From Adenanthera pavonina (taxonomy: Eukaryota > Streptophyta > Magnoliopsida > Fabales > Fabaceae), in the NCBI GenBank assembly GCA_026686845.1, contig JAIVEN010000002.1, positions 24,216,001 to 24,280,000 of the forward strand: DNA of 64,000 nucleotides, written 5' to 3'. Below the pieces are notes generated by a model that did no database searches, had not been told where the DNA came from, and worked only from the letters and a program-made list of their open reading frames with translations. The translations under genes and the position numbers were made by a program. Below are positions 21,283 to 32,789 of the stretch, in pieces; within the stretch, counting starts at the first letter, position 1, and the number at the start of each line of letters is the position of its first letter.

Positions 21283-24010
21283 ACAAGTAAAATTTTTTGA
21301 GTTAAATCCAACTTCCTAAAAAGTTTCATACTTTTTTAAACCAAGTAGTATCTTTCAATTTACTTTTCAAAAGGTTCTACTTCCCTCCCCTGCTTACCAC
21401 AACTTCCCCAACTTTTTTTCTTTTAATTCAATTGTGACCATCTCAAACGTTATCTCTTACGCCCACTAATGGCCGCTTTATGCTACTTATATTCAATTGT
21501 GACACCCGTTATCTTTTATGCCCACTAATGTCGGTGGACATTATAATCCAAAGACTTTGATGCTAATGGAGATCATTAATAATGAATTTTTTAAATTCAT
21601 CTTTAATTTTAAAGTCTTTAAGTACAAGAGAAAGACCATAACATTAATAATAATAGACCGCTTTTTTTTTCTTTAATTTGCTAACAATAATACACCTTCC
21701 TTTTCTAGTAAGGAGGACATGTTATTCTGCAAAAAAATAAAATAAAAAAGAGGCCATGTTATTACTTTTATTTAATTATGGCCATCTCATACTATATTTT
21801 TTAGTTCTTGTTTAGTATGTAGAATAATTTTTTATGACATAAGAATACGGATGAGAATGAAAATAGAAAAGAAAGTGGAAATGGAAATGAGTTTATATAT
21901 ATATATATATATATATAGATATATAGATATATATCCATTGTGGGTGGACATAATCAAAAGAATTTGATGGTGATGAAGATCATAAACAATCAATTTTTTG
22001 AATTCTTCTTGAATTTTAAAGCCTTTATGCTATGGATTAAATTGTATCTAGAATATTTGTGTGTATCAATAACATTTCTGTTATGAGTATAATACAATGG
22101 CCTCCTTTTTATTTTACCTCAATTTCAGATACCAACCTTTTATTTTGAAATATACATAGACCTCCCCAAAATCAAAATTCATGTTACATAAATTTCCCTT
22201 ATCTTTTTAAAATTCATTTTCCATCCACCTAATTATTAACTAACCGTCAAATCACATTATTAAACTTTCAAAATAGCCCTCTTAAACAAATAATAATCCA
22301 TTTAAGAATCATTTAAATGCTTATGTTAATAAAAAAATATCAATACATATATTTTTATTTTTAGAATTTTTATTATATTGTAAATTTTATTAATTTTTAT
22401 CATATTATAAATTTGATTAATTTTATGATTTTGAAATTTTTAACACATTTATTTAATTTTTTTTATTTAGTACTTTGTTCAACATACATCTGTTGGCTTA
22501 GAAATCTTTTAAACATGTATATTTTTAAATTTTTCCCCAAATTATAAAAATTATATAAGTTTGTATTTTAAATTTTAAACACACTTAGTTAAACGTATGT
22601 TTGTGAGAAAAAAATTACTAAAAAAATTGATTCAAGTTTTCTATGTTTTCGTTAAGCAAAACTTACTCAAGCTAAACAAAGTTTAAGTATATACATTAGT
22701 AAATATTATTTTAGGGGTATAAAATTTATGATTGAGGGGTAAATTGGTAAATAAAATTCAATTTAATATAAATTTTAATTAGTAAATATTAGCATAGAAT
22801 ATTTAAAGAATATTTCTAATGGTATTAATAGATTGGATTAAAGTGTATGTTTTCAAAATAGAGGAAAATGTCTCTATAATTAAAATAAAATAGAATGGCA
22901 GTCAGAGTATTTTACTCTTCTTTTATTATGCTATCTGTACTATGTGGTTGGATTATGAAACAAATTATTGCTATCATATTACAGGCAGTTATAAATTTTC
23001 TTGCAGAAATTTCTCGTAAAATTTCGCCTGGACAATAAATTCTCACGGTGAATTGTCTTTTTTTTTTTTATTATTGCTTGATAGAATTATGTGAAAAATG
23101 TCGTGACGAAACTATCTTAGTTTGGCAAGAATTAGTTGTCCGAGTAACATGAAAAAATTAAAGAAAAAAAGAGTGAAAGAAAGAAAAATAAAGAATACCT
23201 ATATATATATATAAATATATAATAAAATTTCTAAAAAATTTTATTATATATAAGTCATGAATAATGTGGCATATCTTAGTCCCTATAATGCACCAAGCCC
23301 ACCATCAAGTTTTAGCTAAATTCCCATAAAAAGTTGTGAAATAAAGAATTTTGAAAACTATTTTAATTCTCACATAATAGTTTTGTGAGAACGAAAATTT
23401 TCAAAATTTTTATTGTTCCATACTCAAATATTTTTTGTGGAAATCTAAAATTTTATATATATTTTTTTAAATTTCACATGAAAAAAATCGTGAGCCTCAC
23501 CAAATTTTTAGAATGGAGAAAATGTTCAAATTTTATTATCCTCACGAAAAGAAATTTCATGGCGTGGAGGGGAGCAAAATCGTGAGCTATGAAGCGCATA
23601 TGGATACCTATAATTGAATATGGATATATAATTATTTATTTGTAATTAAAGTTAACAGAATGAATCATTAAAAATTTAAACTGAATATTAATTTTAAATG
23701 TGCTAAAAAATTATGATATAAACGATGAAACAAGTATCACGCCCCAAAATTGCAGACATGGCGGGCATGAGGTACCGATATAAATCATTTCATGTGATTG
23801 GTCTTACAAATATTTGAATTGTACTCCAAATTAAGTATACATATTATGGAAATAAACCATCTAGGCTAAGTGTATTAATGGAGTGTTTTTGTTAAAAATA
23901 TAACTAATTAATCATTTTTAGAACCATCTTAATTTGTAAGTGATGCGTGATCCCATCTCACACGTCATAGACCCTTTGAAGACGGAAGACTTTAATTAAT
24001 ATTGACGAAG
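21283..24010. repeat. 2.7-kb segmental duplication, copy A
   Basis: Nearly collinear with 42205-45020, including non-coding detail such as the (TA)n tract, the TTGTGGGTGGACATAATC stretch and the CACCAAGCCCACCATCAAG stretch. No gene is visible. Copy A lacks two short segments present in copy B (44478-44650). Its start contains promoter-like sequence of the LRR-kinase family (TGTCGGTGGACATTATAATC). Confidence 0.85.
21891..21931. repeat. (TA)n microsatellite
   Basis: TA dinucleotide tract with a few G interruptions, longer than its counterpart in copy B (about 42814-42832). Confidence 0.8.
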
Positions 24011-24617
24011 GCCATTAACACGTCTTTTTTTTTCAAAAAAGGATTTTTTTGACCAGACATTAACACGTACGTCTTTGAACCTTTGTTTAATTGAAATTTA
24101 AAATTAATACCTAAAAAATAATTAGTCATTAATTCATGAGACCATGAATTATAAAAACAAAAAACTTGCTAACCCATCTTATACGTTATGGATAATTCAG
24201 AAATTACGTTGATTCAATTGTGGCCATCCTTATAATACGCGCGGTATGTTGAAGTCTATTGCCGGTGGACTCCAATGACTTTGACGCTCACCAACATCAT
24301 TAACATTCCACGTTTTCAATTCATCCCTTTAATTTTTTTAAACAATAAGAAAAAGTATATGATTTTAATTTACCATCAAATTAAAAGCACCATTTAATAG
24401 AGAAAAAAAAGTTCACATTGAATGCCATATCAATTAACCACAGCAATATAGAAACAAGCTTTTTGGTTGAAATGGAAGAAACTCATTCAACAATACTTGG
24501 AAAGTAAAAGATAAGCTTTGGTCATTTAGCTTTAATAGTGACCAAACCAATCTTTCTATAAAGACCCTGCCTCTGCACTCATTTGATGATCTCCTTCCAT
24601 TAGCTAATCAATTAAAG
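24011..24617. promoter_or_regulatory. Promoter relic preceding a truncated LRR-kinase start
   Basis: Carries the cluster's upstream landmarks in order: a decayed palindrome (TTGCCGGTGGACTCC near 24260), the AGAAACTCATTCAACAATAC stretch, a TATA box CTATAAAGACC at about 24555 and the leader before the ATG. Confidence 0.5.
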
Positions 24618-24710
24618 ATGGCATTCTCCAACATTATTATTATGTCCATTACTCCAACAATGGCTGTAATCATATATAGTATTACTATTATGCCTTGCCT
24701 TTTCTTTATT
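24618..24710 (+). pseudogene. LRR-kinase exon-1 start fragment
   Basis: ATG 24618 opens the family signal peptide (MAFSNIIIMSITPTMAVII), followed by TTGCCTTTTCTTT-type sequence and then a break into unrelated AT-rich DNA. Nothing of the LRR or kinase region follows. About 30 codons remain. Confidence 0.75.
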
Positions 24711-26337
24711 TTTATGATAAAAAAATAATATAATAGTTGAGGTATAGATATTCCTAACTTTTTTAATTGATAAGTAAAGATAATATTTATTTTAATTTTT
24801 GAAAAAGGCCTTGAAGTATCCAAAAAGTATGGAATTGTATTAATCTAAATCCAATACATACCTAATATGTATCAAAAATTAATTTTTTTATTTTTTTAAA
24901 AATAAATTTGATACTTTTTATATACGTATTAAGAAGTATTGATGTGTATAAGTATCAAAGAAGTACCCGATACATCAAGTAATTTAAAATATTTGTGCAT
25001 CATAGGTCACCATAAAAAAAAAGGTTATAATGTGTTATAAATATTAATAAATAATCATTTTCTGAACCATTCATCTTTATTAGTCGTGCACATGATCTCA
25101 TCCCACACGTCGAAGACCATCATAATGTAACTGGAAATGACTACAAAAGTTAGTCTTCCATGTCTATATTCTCATCTATTGTGATGTGGATCAATTCAAA
25201 AAAATTATAATATGAAAAAAACCGTTATTGAACAAGTTTCGAACCAAAAATCCTTTTTTTTTATGAGGAAACCAAAAATCCCTTAATCTCATTATGTGTT
25301 TGAACTTACCTATTCTGGACTAATTAGCCCCTATCAATTTTAAACATACTCATCTATTTTTCAATGTTTGATTATAAGATCCATCATCAATTGGTGCTAT
25401 AGTTTAAGTTTCTGGGTAGTACAGTGACATTAGTACTATTAAGAAAGACTAAGTAAGACATTAAGACAGTTTTATTATTACTAATTAATGGACACCTGAA
25501 CTTTTGTTCGAATTTTAAGAGCGGTTAAAAATATGACTAAATAATATATTTTAATATGAGTTATTTTCCAGTTTCATGGAAACACAATGCTGTGGACTGT
25601 GGTGTTTATCTCACACGGCAATTCTATCTTGACATACACTAATCCTCCACTGAGGACTGAAGATGGTAACATTGACGAAGACCATTAACAAATAATTTAT
25701 ATCGATAATTCAGAACTTTCAAATGTATACGCATCTTTGAAATTTCTGGTATTGTGGGGCTAATATATATTTATGTCCATTGTCGGTGGACATACTCCAC
25801 AGACTGACATTGAAGATCATTAACAATGAACTTTATGAATTATTGCTTAATTTTTTTAAACAGAAAGAAAAAAGCATATTATCATAATTAATAGTCACAG
25901 TTGTTTGACAAGTGTCAACTAAACTTACTGTAAAAAGTTTTTAAAACTATAAAAAGAAAAAGTTGCGAAGCTATGCAAATTTTTGCCATCAAATTAAAAG
26001 CACCATATAATAAAAAAAAATCACATTATTGAATGCCCTATCAATTAACCACAGAGATAAAGAAAAAGCGAAAACAAGTTTTTTTTAAACTTTTTTTGTT
26101 GAAATGGGGAGAAACTCATTCTTTTTTGGGTGAAAGATAAGCTTTGCTCTTTTTTTTTTTTGGGGGGGAGAGGAAAAGCCTAAAGTTTTGGTCATTTAAC
26201 TTTAATAGTGGCCAGCCTTTCTATAAAGACCCAGCCTTTTGGTGAAAAAGAAGGAAGGCAAAAGCTCAAAGTTTTGGTCATTTAGCTTTAATAGTGGCCG
26301 GCCAACCATTCTACAAAGACCCAGCCTTTTATTATTA
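24711..26337. other. Intergenic with orphan LRR-kinase promoters
   Basis: At 25640-26337 the cluster promoter is present again: the palindrome with 8-bp arms at 25772-25794 and two tandem TATA-region copies, CTTTCTATAAAGACCCAGCC at about 26215 and a variant at about 26310. No coding exon follows; the sequence breaks into AT repeats. The gene has been deleted. The rest is AT-rich; a stretch rich in GATAC-type words occurs at 24820-24985. Confidence 0.5.
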
Positions 26338-26737
26338 TTATTTTTTAATATATATACACACACACATAAGCCTTATCACAACATTTCTTCTTTTCTCGCA
26401 AGGTAGTGGTAGGCCACGTGTAATCAGTTGATGGGTAGCACATGAAGGAAGAGGTTATTTCAATGCCTAACCTTCTCCCTTCACGCTCCTTGTGTTCGGT
26501 TGATGGAGGTTCAAGGCATGACCTCCCCCTTCCATGCCCTGTGTTCGGTTGTGGTGTGGGAACAATTTTTTTTTAAATTATTATAATATATAATTTATTT
26601 TAATGGTGACCATTCCTTGCAAAAGAGAAATATTGGCATGGTCAATAAAAGGCACGTGAACTTCAGTGGGGAGGAGGTTGTATGTCGTGATTGTAAACCT
26701 AAATTTTATATTCTTCCCACTTATCAAACATTACAGT
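26338..26737. other. Intergenic, no gene seen
   Basis: Includes a partly repeated segment (CTTGTGTTCGGTTGATGG and CCCTGTGTTCGGTTGTGG, 26485-26555). Nothing coding recognised. Confidence 0.4.
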
Positions 26738-26870
26738 TATGGGGCACGTGGCACAATGGTTAAGGGTCCATTAATAGAAATTGGAGGTCGTGGGTCCTAG
26801 TTTTCTCTCCACGTGTCCGTTTAGTTTCTTCCCTTTTATTTTTTATAATCATCATCGTCATCGGGAGGTA
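26738..26870 (+). mobile_element. tRNA-derived SINE-like element
   Basis: The A box TGGCACAATGG fits the RNA polymerase III consensus TRGYNNARNGG at every position. It is followed at about 35 nt by a B-box-like segment GGTCGTGGGTCCTAG. A T-rich tail and an ATCATCATCGTCATC tract follow. Boundaries are approximate and no target duplication was identified. Confidence 0.5.
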
Positions 26871-27544
26871 AAAGCTTTTCTGCAACTTTTCCAACAAATT
26901 ACAAAACTGCCATTTTCGCAGGGCTCAGTTTGAATCCTCATATCTCCCTCATCTCAATTCCTATCCAGGAAAATTTGATGTCATTGGAAAGCTTGTAAGA
27001 CGATCTTTCTAATGACATATAGTATTTGCAGATCCATCACCCAGTGAGAGAGAAAAGGCCCTCGAAAGTTTTCAATTTGGCTACTTTTTTTCAGATTTTC
27101 AGTTTCGAAGCTCTTATTTCAAGAAGCCATATCTTCTTCATTACACTTCTGATTGAAACGAAATTTGAGGCGTTTTAAAGCTTATTCTATAGGCTTTCTA
27201 ACCGTATACATTATGTATAATTTTGTGGTCTACAGAAAAAAAACCAGACTCCGAAAATTTGACTTCATCCATACAAAACCGAACAATTTCTTCACAAAAT
27301 TCTCTCTGCTGATAAATCGGTTTTCTTCCAAATTTTGACCATAAGTTTCTCCACTTGTCTATTACTTATGGTGTGAATTTTGTGGCTTAATTTTGCACAT
27401 ATGAAAAATTCCCAATTAATTGCGTTTTGGTTCATTCACTGAGGTTTTTTTAGAAATTCATATTTGGTACATATAAATAAGCACAAAATTCACTAGAAAT
27501 CATTGGGTAACAAAAGAATCAAGTCAACGAGATTCTGATACCAA
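26871..27544 (-). other. Possible leader/internal remnant of an LTR retrotransposon
   Basis: Immediately left of the LTR at 27545 lies TCTGATACCA, the reverse complement of a tRNA-Met primer-binding site (TGGTATCAGA). That makes this segment the start of the element's internal region on the minus strand. No gag or pol motifs were recognised, so it is truncated or non-autonomous. Confidence 0.4.
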
Positions 27545-27990
27545 TGTCAATCTTGAACGAGGTAGAAAGAATTACATATTTGTTTGGCATATTTATCTAC
27601 TGATTCCTTCTCTGTAGGTAAAATTTTCTCTTTTTCTATACCATACGGTTTAGACTGGAATCATGAAGAAAATCAGTCACTGTTTATAGTAGTGGCACCA
27701 AAATCACAAGAGATTATACTTTCTGTGTTTTTGAGAGAGTATCAATGGAAGAGGGAGTGTTTTTTCTTCTATCTCGGTAACTTTCCAGAGGCCAGAGAAA
27801 TAAGCGTATACTCTTATAAGAAAAAACTTTCCACAACTACCTTATATTTTGAATTTAAAATTATTTTATTTCTTTTAATTAAATCAAATATTAATTAATT
27901 CATTCATTCATTAATAATTAATTAATAAATTATAACTTGGGCTTTTATCAAAATGTCAACCCATTAATAGGCGGCCCAAAAATTCCAACA
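27545..27990 (-). mobile_element. Solitary LTR with adjacent primer-binding site
   Basis: On the minus strand it starts TGTTGGAATTTTTGGGCC and ends ...CAAGATTGACA, followed by TTGGTATCAGA, the tRNA-Met primer-binding site. The TG...CA ends are canonical and the length is 446 bp. At its right edge it abuts a MITE (compare 4942 onward) whose left half is missing. No second LTR was found. Confidence 0.55.
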
Positions 27991-28675
27991 CTTCTTTTAT
28001 CCAAAATACTCCTAAAAAATTAATGTTAGGGAGTTTAATTTATGAGTCAACTATATTAAATGAGGATAATTTAAAAAAAATGAAAAAAATTTTAACTATT
28101 AATTATTACCTTTAGTTAATGTACAATAGTTAAAAATACTTTATAAACTGAAACGAACAAAGTATAATGATTTTATGGATAAAGAATCAATAGATACCAT
28201 ATCAAACACCGTCCACGTTGTGAGAATATTGGTTTTCCCTTTGTGAGAGTGTCGAGTGGGTGGAGGGTTGTATAGTTTGGGTATGTTTTGGTGATGGTTT
28301 GAACTTTGTGACATTTAATTATTCTTACATGTAGGCCATTTTTTTATTTATTATTCTTACGTAAATAACTATATTATTAAATTAAATTTTTTAAACATCA
28401 AATATATATTATAAAATTGATTAACTAGATTATCCTATGTATCACAAGGGTGAATTATAAGTTTTATTTTAAGACTAAAGTACACGTACGTCCGTCATGT
28501 GTATATAATAATACCCATAACTTATAAAACTTGATCAAAGAACCCTAACCTTTTATTTTTTATCTATAAAACTTCCTTCGGTTAACACAAAACAGTTAAA
28601 TAATAATTTAACAGATTTTAGCACATGAGATTAGATTCAAAGACATGTCATGTGCCATCACTTCGAAACCATTTA

Positions 28676-28943
28676 CTCCCTCTAGTGTATTGTATAAGAC
28701 ATATTATATAACAAATTTTTGATCCAAAATATAAAGCATTATATATTTTTTTTTCATTTTACTCATGTCTTTAATATTTTATCTCTCTTCATTTATAACT
28801 CTCAAATGATAATAGAATGGGGTATTTAATAAGGGTAAAATAGGAAATATGAGTATTTTTTGCATTAATTTAAGTTGAAAAAGTGATTTTCTTTATATAC
28901 GTGTAATTAATACAAAATATCATATAATATGGACTGGAGAAAG
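28676..28943. mobile_element. Stowaway-like MITE with paralogous empty site
   Basis: Starts CTCCCTCTAGTGTATTG and ends TGGACTGGAGAAAG, flanked by TA (28674-28675 and 28944-28945). The equivalent place in copy 1 (about 5625-5632) reads CCATTTATATCATTTC with a single TA, so this is a direct before/after pair for one insertion. Confidence 0.8.
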
Positions 28944-30401
28944 TATATCATTTCATCAAAATAAATGAATTCCCAAAGAACAGTCCAATTTTCATATCCT
29001 CCGTCAATGGCCAAAACGAACGTATATTCTTCCTCCATCCGTGTCATTTGGTCTCTACCGGGAAGAAAGTGAAATCTTTGTGAAAAAAAAGAAAAAGAAA
29101 TGAAGCTTCGGAGTAATGTCCACCGTGTCAGCCTCTCTAACCCCAACATGTTCTCCTTTTTTTTTTTTGGCAAAACAATGCCACAATGTTCGAATGGAGG
29201 AAACTAATGGGGAAAGATAACAAGGTTGTGGCTTGTGGGACGTGTCAGAATCTGATTCTTGAAACTTATTTATTTAAGAGCCTTTAAGGACTAAATAATC
29301 ATTTTCTCAACCATTCATCTTTATAATTCGTGCATTGTCTCATTGATCTTTGGCTTTGCACCCGTTTCTATTCTTTTATTATCTCCATTTTTTTTAAAGT
29401 ATTGTTTAAAATTTTATTAATAAATTAAAAAATATAATTAATATATTAAAATTTTTTCAAATTTATTAATATGTTTTTATAAAAATAAATAAAAAAAAAT
29501 AATTAATATTATCTTAACTTATAAAATAACATATGATAATATAAATGGAAAAGTAATCATTAATTTTGTATTGAAATTTTAAACTAACAGGTAAAAATAA
29601 ACAAAAATTTTCCTAAAATATAACAAATAAAAAAAATAGAGGGAATATTCCAAGCCAAAAGCGCGTCCACAATTTTATTTTAAAAACGAAAGCCTATGAT
29701 TTTCAGTGGCTTGGAATAATCCACGTACATATTTTTCAAAATACAGTTCTTTTGCAATTTACTATCACAGTAATGTTGAAGAAAATGAGTTATTTTTCGA
29801 AGTTTCATGGAAACATTGTGCTGTGGTATTCATCTCACAATTCACATGCCAATTTTTTGTTAAACTCCGAAGACTGAAGAGTGGTAAGTCTGTATTAATA
29901 TTGAAGAAGAGTCTGATTGGTTTACTTTTTAATAAATCAAAATATGATTTTTAATCATCATTTTTTTTCTTTTTATTTAAATAAATTTATGGTAAATTTT
30001 ATTTATTTTTGTAAACTATGATTTTTCTAATAAATTTTTCACAAAAAGGTCATTCAAATGTATATGAAGATCATATTAATAATGGTATTCTTTTCATTCT
30101 TGTTTGATTTTTCAAAATACAGTTCTTTTCAGAAATTAATTCTATTTTACGCGTTAGGTATTCAAAATCACGCGTTATGTATATGTCCAGAGCACTGAAC
30201 AATTAGAAAAGTCTTTTAAGTAAAAGACGACCAATAATATACCTTTGAACCTTTGTTTGAATTTTATGGGGCACGTAACATATAATGCCTAAAGAAATGA
30301 AAAAATCACTAACCCATCTCACATGTTATCCATAATTCAGAACTTTCAAATAAATGCATCTTTGAAAATTTCGGTATCGCGAGGCCAATATATGTTTGGT
30401 A

Positions 30402-30426
30402 GTATGTCCATTGTCAGTGGACATAC
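30402..30426. promoter_or_regulatory. Conserved palindrome in LRR-kinase promoter
   Basis: Arms GTATGTCCA/TGGACATAC separated by TTGTCAG, 201 nt before ATG 30627. The arms are perfect although the spacer differs from the other copies by one base. Confidence 0.5.
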
Positions 30427-30626
30427 TGCACAGACATTGACTCTAAAGAATGAAGATCATTAACAATGAACTTTATGAAGTTTTTTCTTTTTTTTATTTT
30501 TTGGCTGAAACGGGACGAACTCATTCAACAATATTTCAGAAGTGAAAGATAAGCTCCAACCTTTCTACAAAGACCCAGTCTCTGCACTCATTTGGGGATC
30601 ACTTTCCATTAACTAATTAATTAAAG

Positions 30627-31865
30627 ATGGCATTCTCCAATATTATGTCGAATACTCCGACAATGGCTGTAATCAAAGTACTACTGTTGTCCCTTGCCTT
30701 TTCTTTGATCCCCAATGCTACTGCTATGATAGCTGACGAAAAACATGCTCTGCTTCAAACCAAATGGTGGAATACCAACAATAGTTTCTACAACTCCTCA
30801 GACGTTTGTAAATGGGTTGGCATATATTGCAATGAATTCGGAAGCATTATTTCGATGAACTCACCAACAGTCACTCCACAACAGGCTCGGCTAGCAGACC
30901 TTAACTTCATTGCATTTCCCAATCTAGAATCTTTGGATCTTCATGGAATGGGATTGACCGGGACCATTCCAACTCATATGGAAGCTCTTCAAAATCTCAC
31001 CAATCTGGACTTGTCCTATAACAGCCTAACTGGTGAGTTACTTTTCATCCTTACCAACCTCTTTCAATAAAAAAAAAATTGCCTGAGTACAGACAACCAA
31101 GAATATTTGTGACTTGATGGAATTCGTCTTGAAGGTGCCATTCCTACTCACATAGGTGCTCTTTAAAATATCTTCATTACTGAACTTGTCTCATAACAAC
31201 CTAACTAATGAGTTATTTTCAACCATTACCAACTTCACTCAACTATAATGGTTTGTATTTGAGTAGAATCAACCTAGAATGTCTTCAATTTAATCCAGTG
31301 ATTATGACAGGTTCCATTCCAGATTAGATAGGAGCTCTTCAAAATCTTACATCTTTGTGCTTGTCTAAAAACAACCTTTCCGATGAGTTATTTTCCACCT
31401 TGTAAACCTCACTTAATTAGAAACTTTGTATTTAAGTAAAAATAACCTATAACATCTGAAACTTAATGGAATTGGTTTGATAGGTTCCATTCCAGATAAG
31501 ATAGGAGCTCTTCAAAATCTCACATATCTAGACTTGTCTAAAAACAATCTTATAGGTGGGTTACCGTCCACCTTGCAAATCTCACTTAATTAGAAAATTT
31601 ATATTTGAGTAAAAACAACATATAACATCTGCAACTTAATGGAATGAGTTTGACAGGTTCTATTCCATATCATATAGGAGCTCTTCAATATTTCAGCTTT
31701 GTGAACTTATCTGGTAACAATCTTTTTGCTGAGTTACCTTCCACCTTTGCCAACCTCACTAAACTAGAAAGGTTGGATTTGAGTAAAAACAACTTACGTG
31801 GATCCATTCTTTCAACTTTCAGTTTTTTAAGGCAATTTCAAGAGCTTAAATTTGTCATCAAATAA
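30627..31865 (+). pseudogene. Truncated MIK2-type LRR gene lacking TM and kinase
   Basis: Exon 1 (30627-31032, 406 nt, the same length as in the intact gene) is open: signal peptide, LRR N-cap (DVCKWVGIYC) and the first LRR. Two following 72-nt units are ruined (an in-frame TAA at about 31165, and CAG to TAG at about 31324 with a lost donor). A third unit (31484-31555) is intact. The last segment, from 31657, encodes LRRs and ends at a stop at 31863-31865, just before the shared truncation breakpoint. If splicing skipped the two bad units, the joined frame (406+72+209 nt) would stay open for 228 aa, giving a secreted LRR fragment. More likely a pseudogene. Confidence 0.75.
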
Positions 31866-32507
31866 ATTCACTTTTAAGATTCCTTCTTCAACTCAGTTTT
31901 TTAGGCAATCTCACACGTTATCCATAATTGAGAACTTTCAAATGTATATGCATCTTTGAAATTTCTGATATTGCTGGGCCAATATAAGTTTGGTAGTAGG
32001 AAGGCCACGGTAACAACTTTCATTCAACTGTGGCCATCTATTTAGAACGTTAAATTTATACTTTGACAATAAAAGATCATTAACAATGAACTTTATGATT
32101 TCTTGCTTAACTTTTTTAAACAGAAAAGAAAAATATATTATTATAATTAACAGTCACAGTTGTTTGACAAATTCAACTAAAAAGTTACTATATTTTATAA
32201 AAAAGTTTTTAAAAACTATAAAAAGAAGTTGCAAAGTTATATGAATTTTTGCCATCAAATTTAAGCACCATATAATAATAATAATTAAAAAAAAGTCACA
32301 TTGAACACCCTATCAATTAAACACATCAATGAAGAAAAGGCGAAAACAAGTTTTTGTTTTGGTTGAAATGGGAGAAACTCATCCAATAATACTTTGAAAC
32401 AAGAGATAAGCTTTTGTCATTGACCTTTAATAGTGGCCAACCTTTATATAAAGACTCTGCCTCTGCATTCATTTGGTGATCACTTTCCACTAACTAATTA
32501 ATTAAAG
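31866..32507 (+). promoter_or_regulatory. Promoter region of the interrupted LRR kinase
   Basis: Begins at the breakpoint GGCAATCTCACACGTTATCC (31903-31922) and contains the cluster's upstream sequence. A TATATAAA box at 32446-32453 is followed by the usual leader to ATG 32508. Confidence 0.6.
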
Positions 32508-32589
32508 ATGGCATTCTCCAATATCATGTCTATTACTCCAACAGTGGCTGTAATCATAGTACCGCTATTTATGCCTTACCATTTCTTTG

Positions 32590-32594
32590 ATCCC
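32590..32594. repeat. Target-site duplication, left side of the copia element
   Basis: ATCCC here against ATCCA at 37536-37540. Uninterrupted paralogues read GATCCCCAATGC across the site, so the right copy has one substitution. Confidence 0.75.
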
Positions 32595-32777
32595 TGAGAG
32601 AAACGGAAGAGAAACGGAGGAAGAGAAATTATCTGGGAATCTGAACTGCATTATACTGAACCCGTGTATACAATATATACAGAGTAAAAGGAAATCACCT
32701 AATAAAAGCTAATAAATACAAATGAATACAGAATAATATCAATATCATAATTACAAAATCATTACTATTAATTAACA
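32595..32777 (-). repeat. 3' LTR of the copia element
   Basis: 183 bp, TG...CA ends (TGTTAATTAATAG to CGTTTCTCTCA on the minus strand). Identical to 37353-37535. Confidence 0.96.
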
Positions 32778-32788
32778 CCCCCCTCAAA
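32778..32788 (-). promoter_or_regulatory. Polypurine tract
   Basis: Minus strand GTTTGAGGGGGG directly before the 3' LTR; the plus-strand primer for reverse transcription. Confidence 0.8.
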
Positions 32789-32789
32789 C

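Larger units (their letters stand above)
27991..30626. repeat. Upstream duplication block, copy 2 of 3
   Basis: Collinear with 4935-7285 and parts of 45800-49655. It begins inside the MITE-derived part and runs to the ATG at 30627. It holds a MITE absent from copy 1 at the same position. No gene lies within. Confidence 0.78.
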
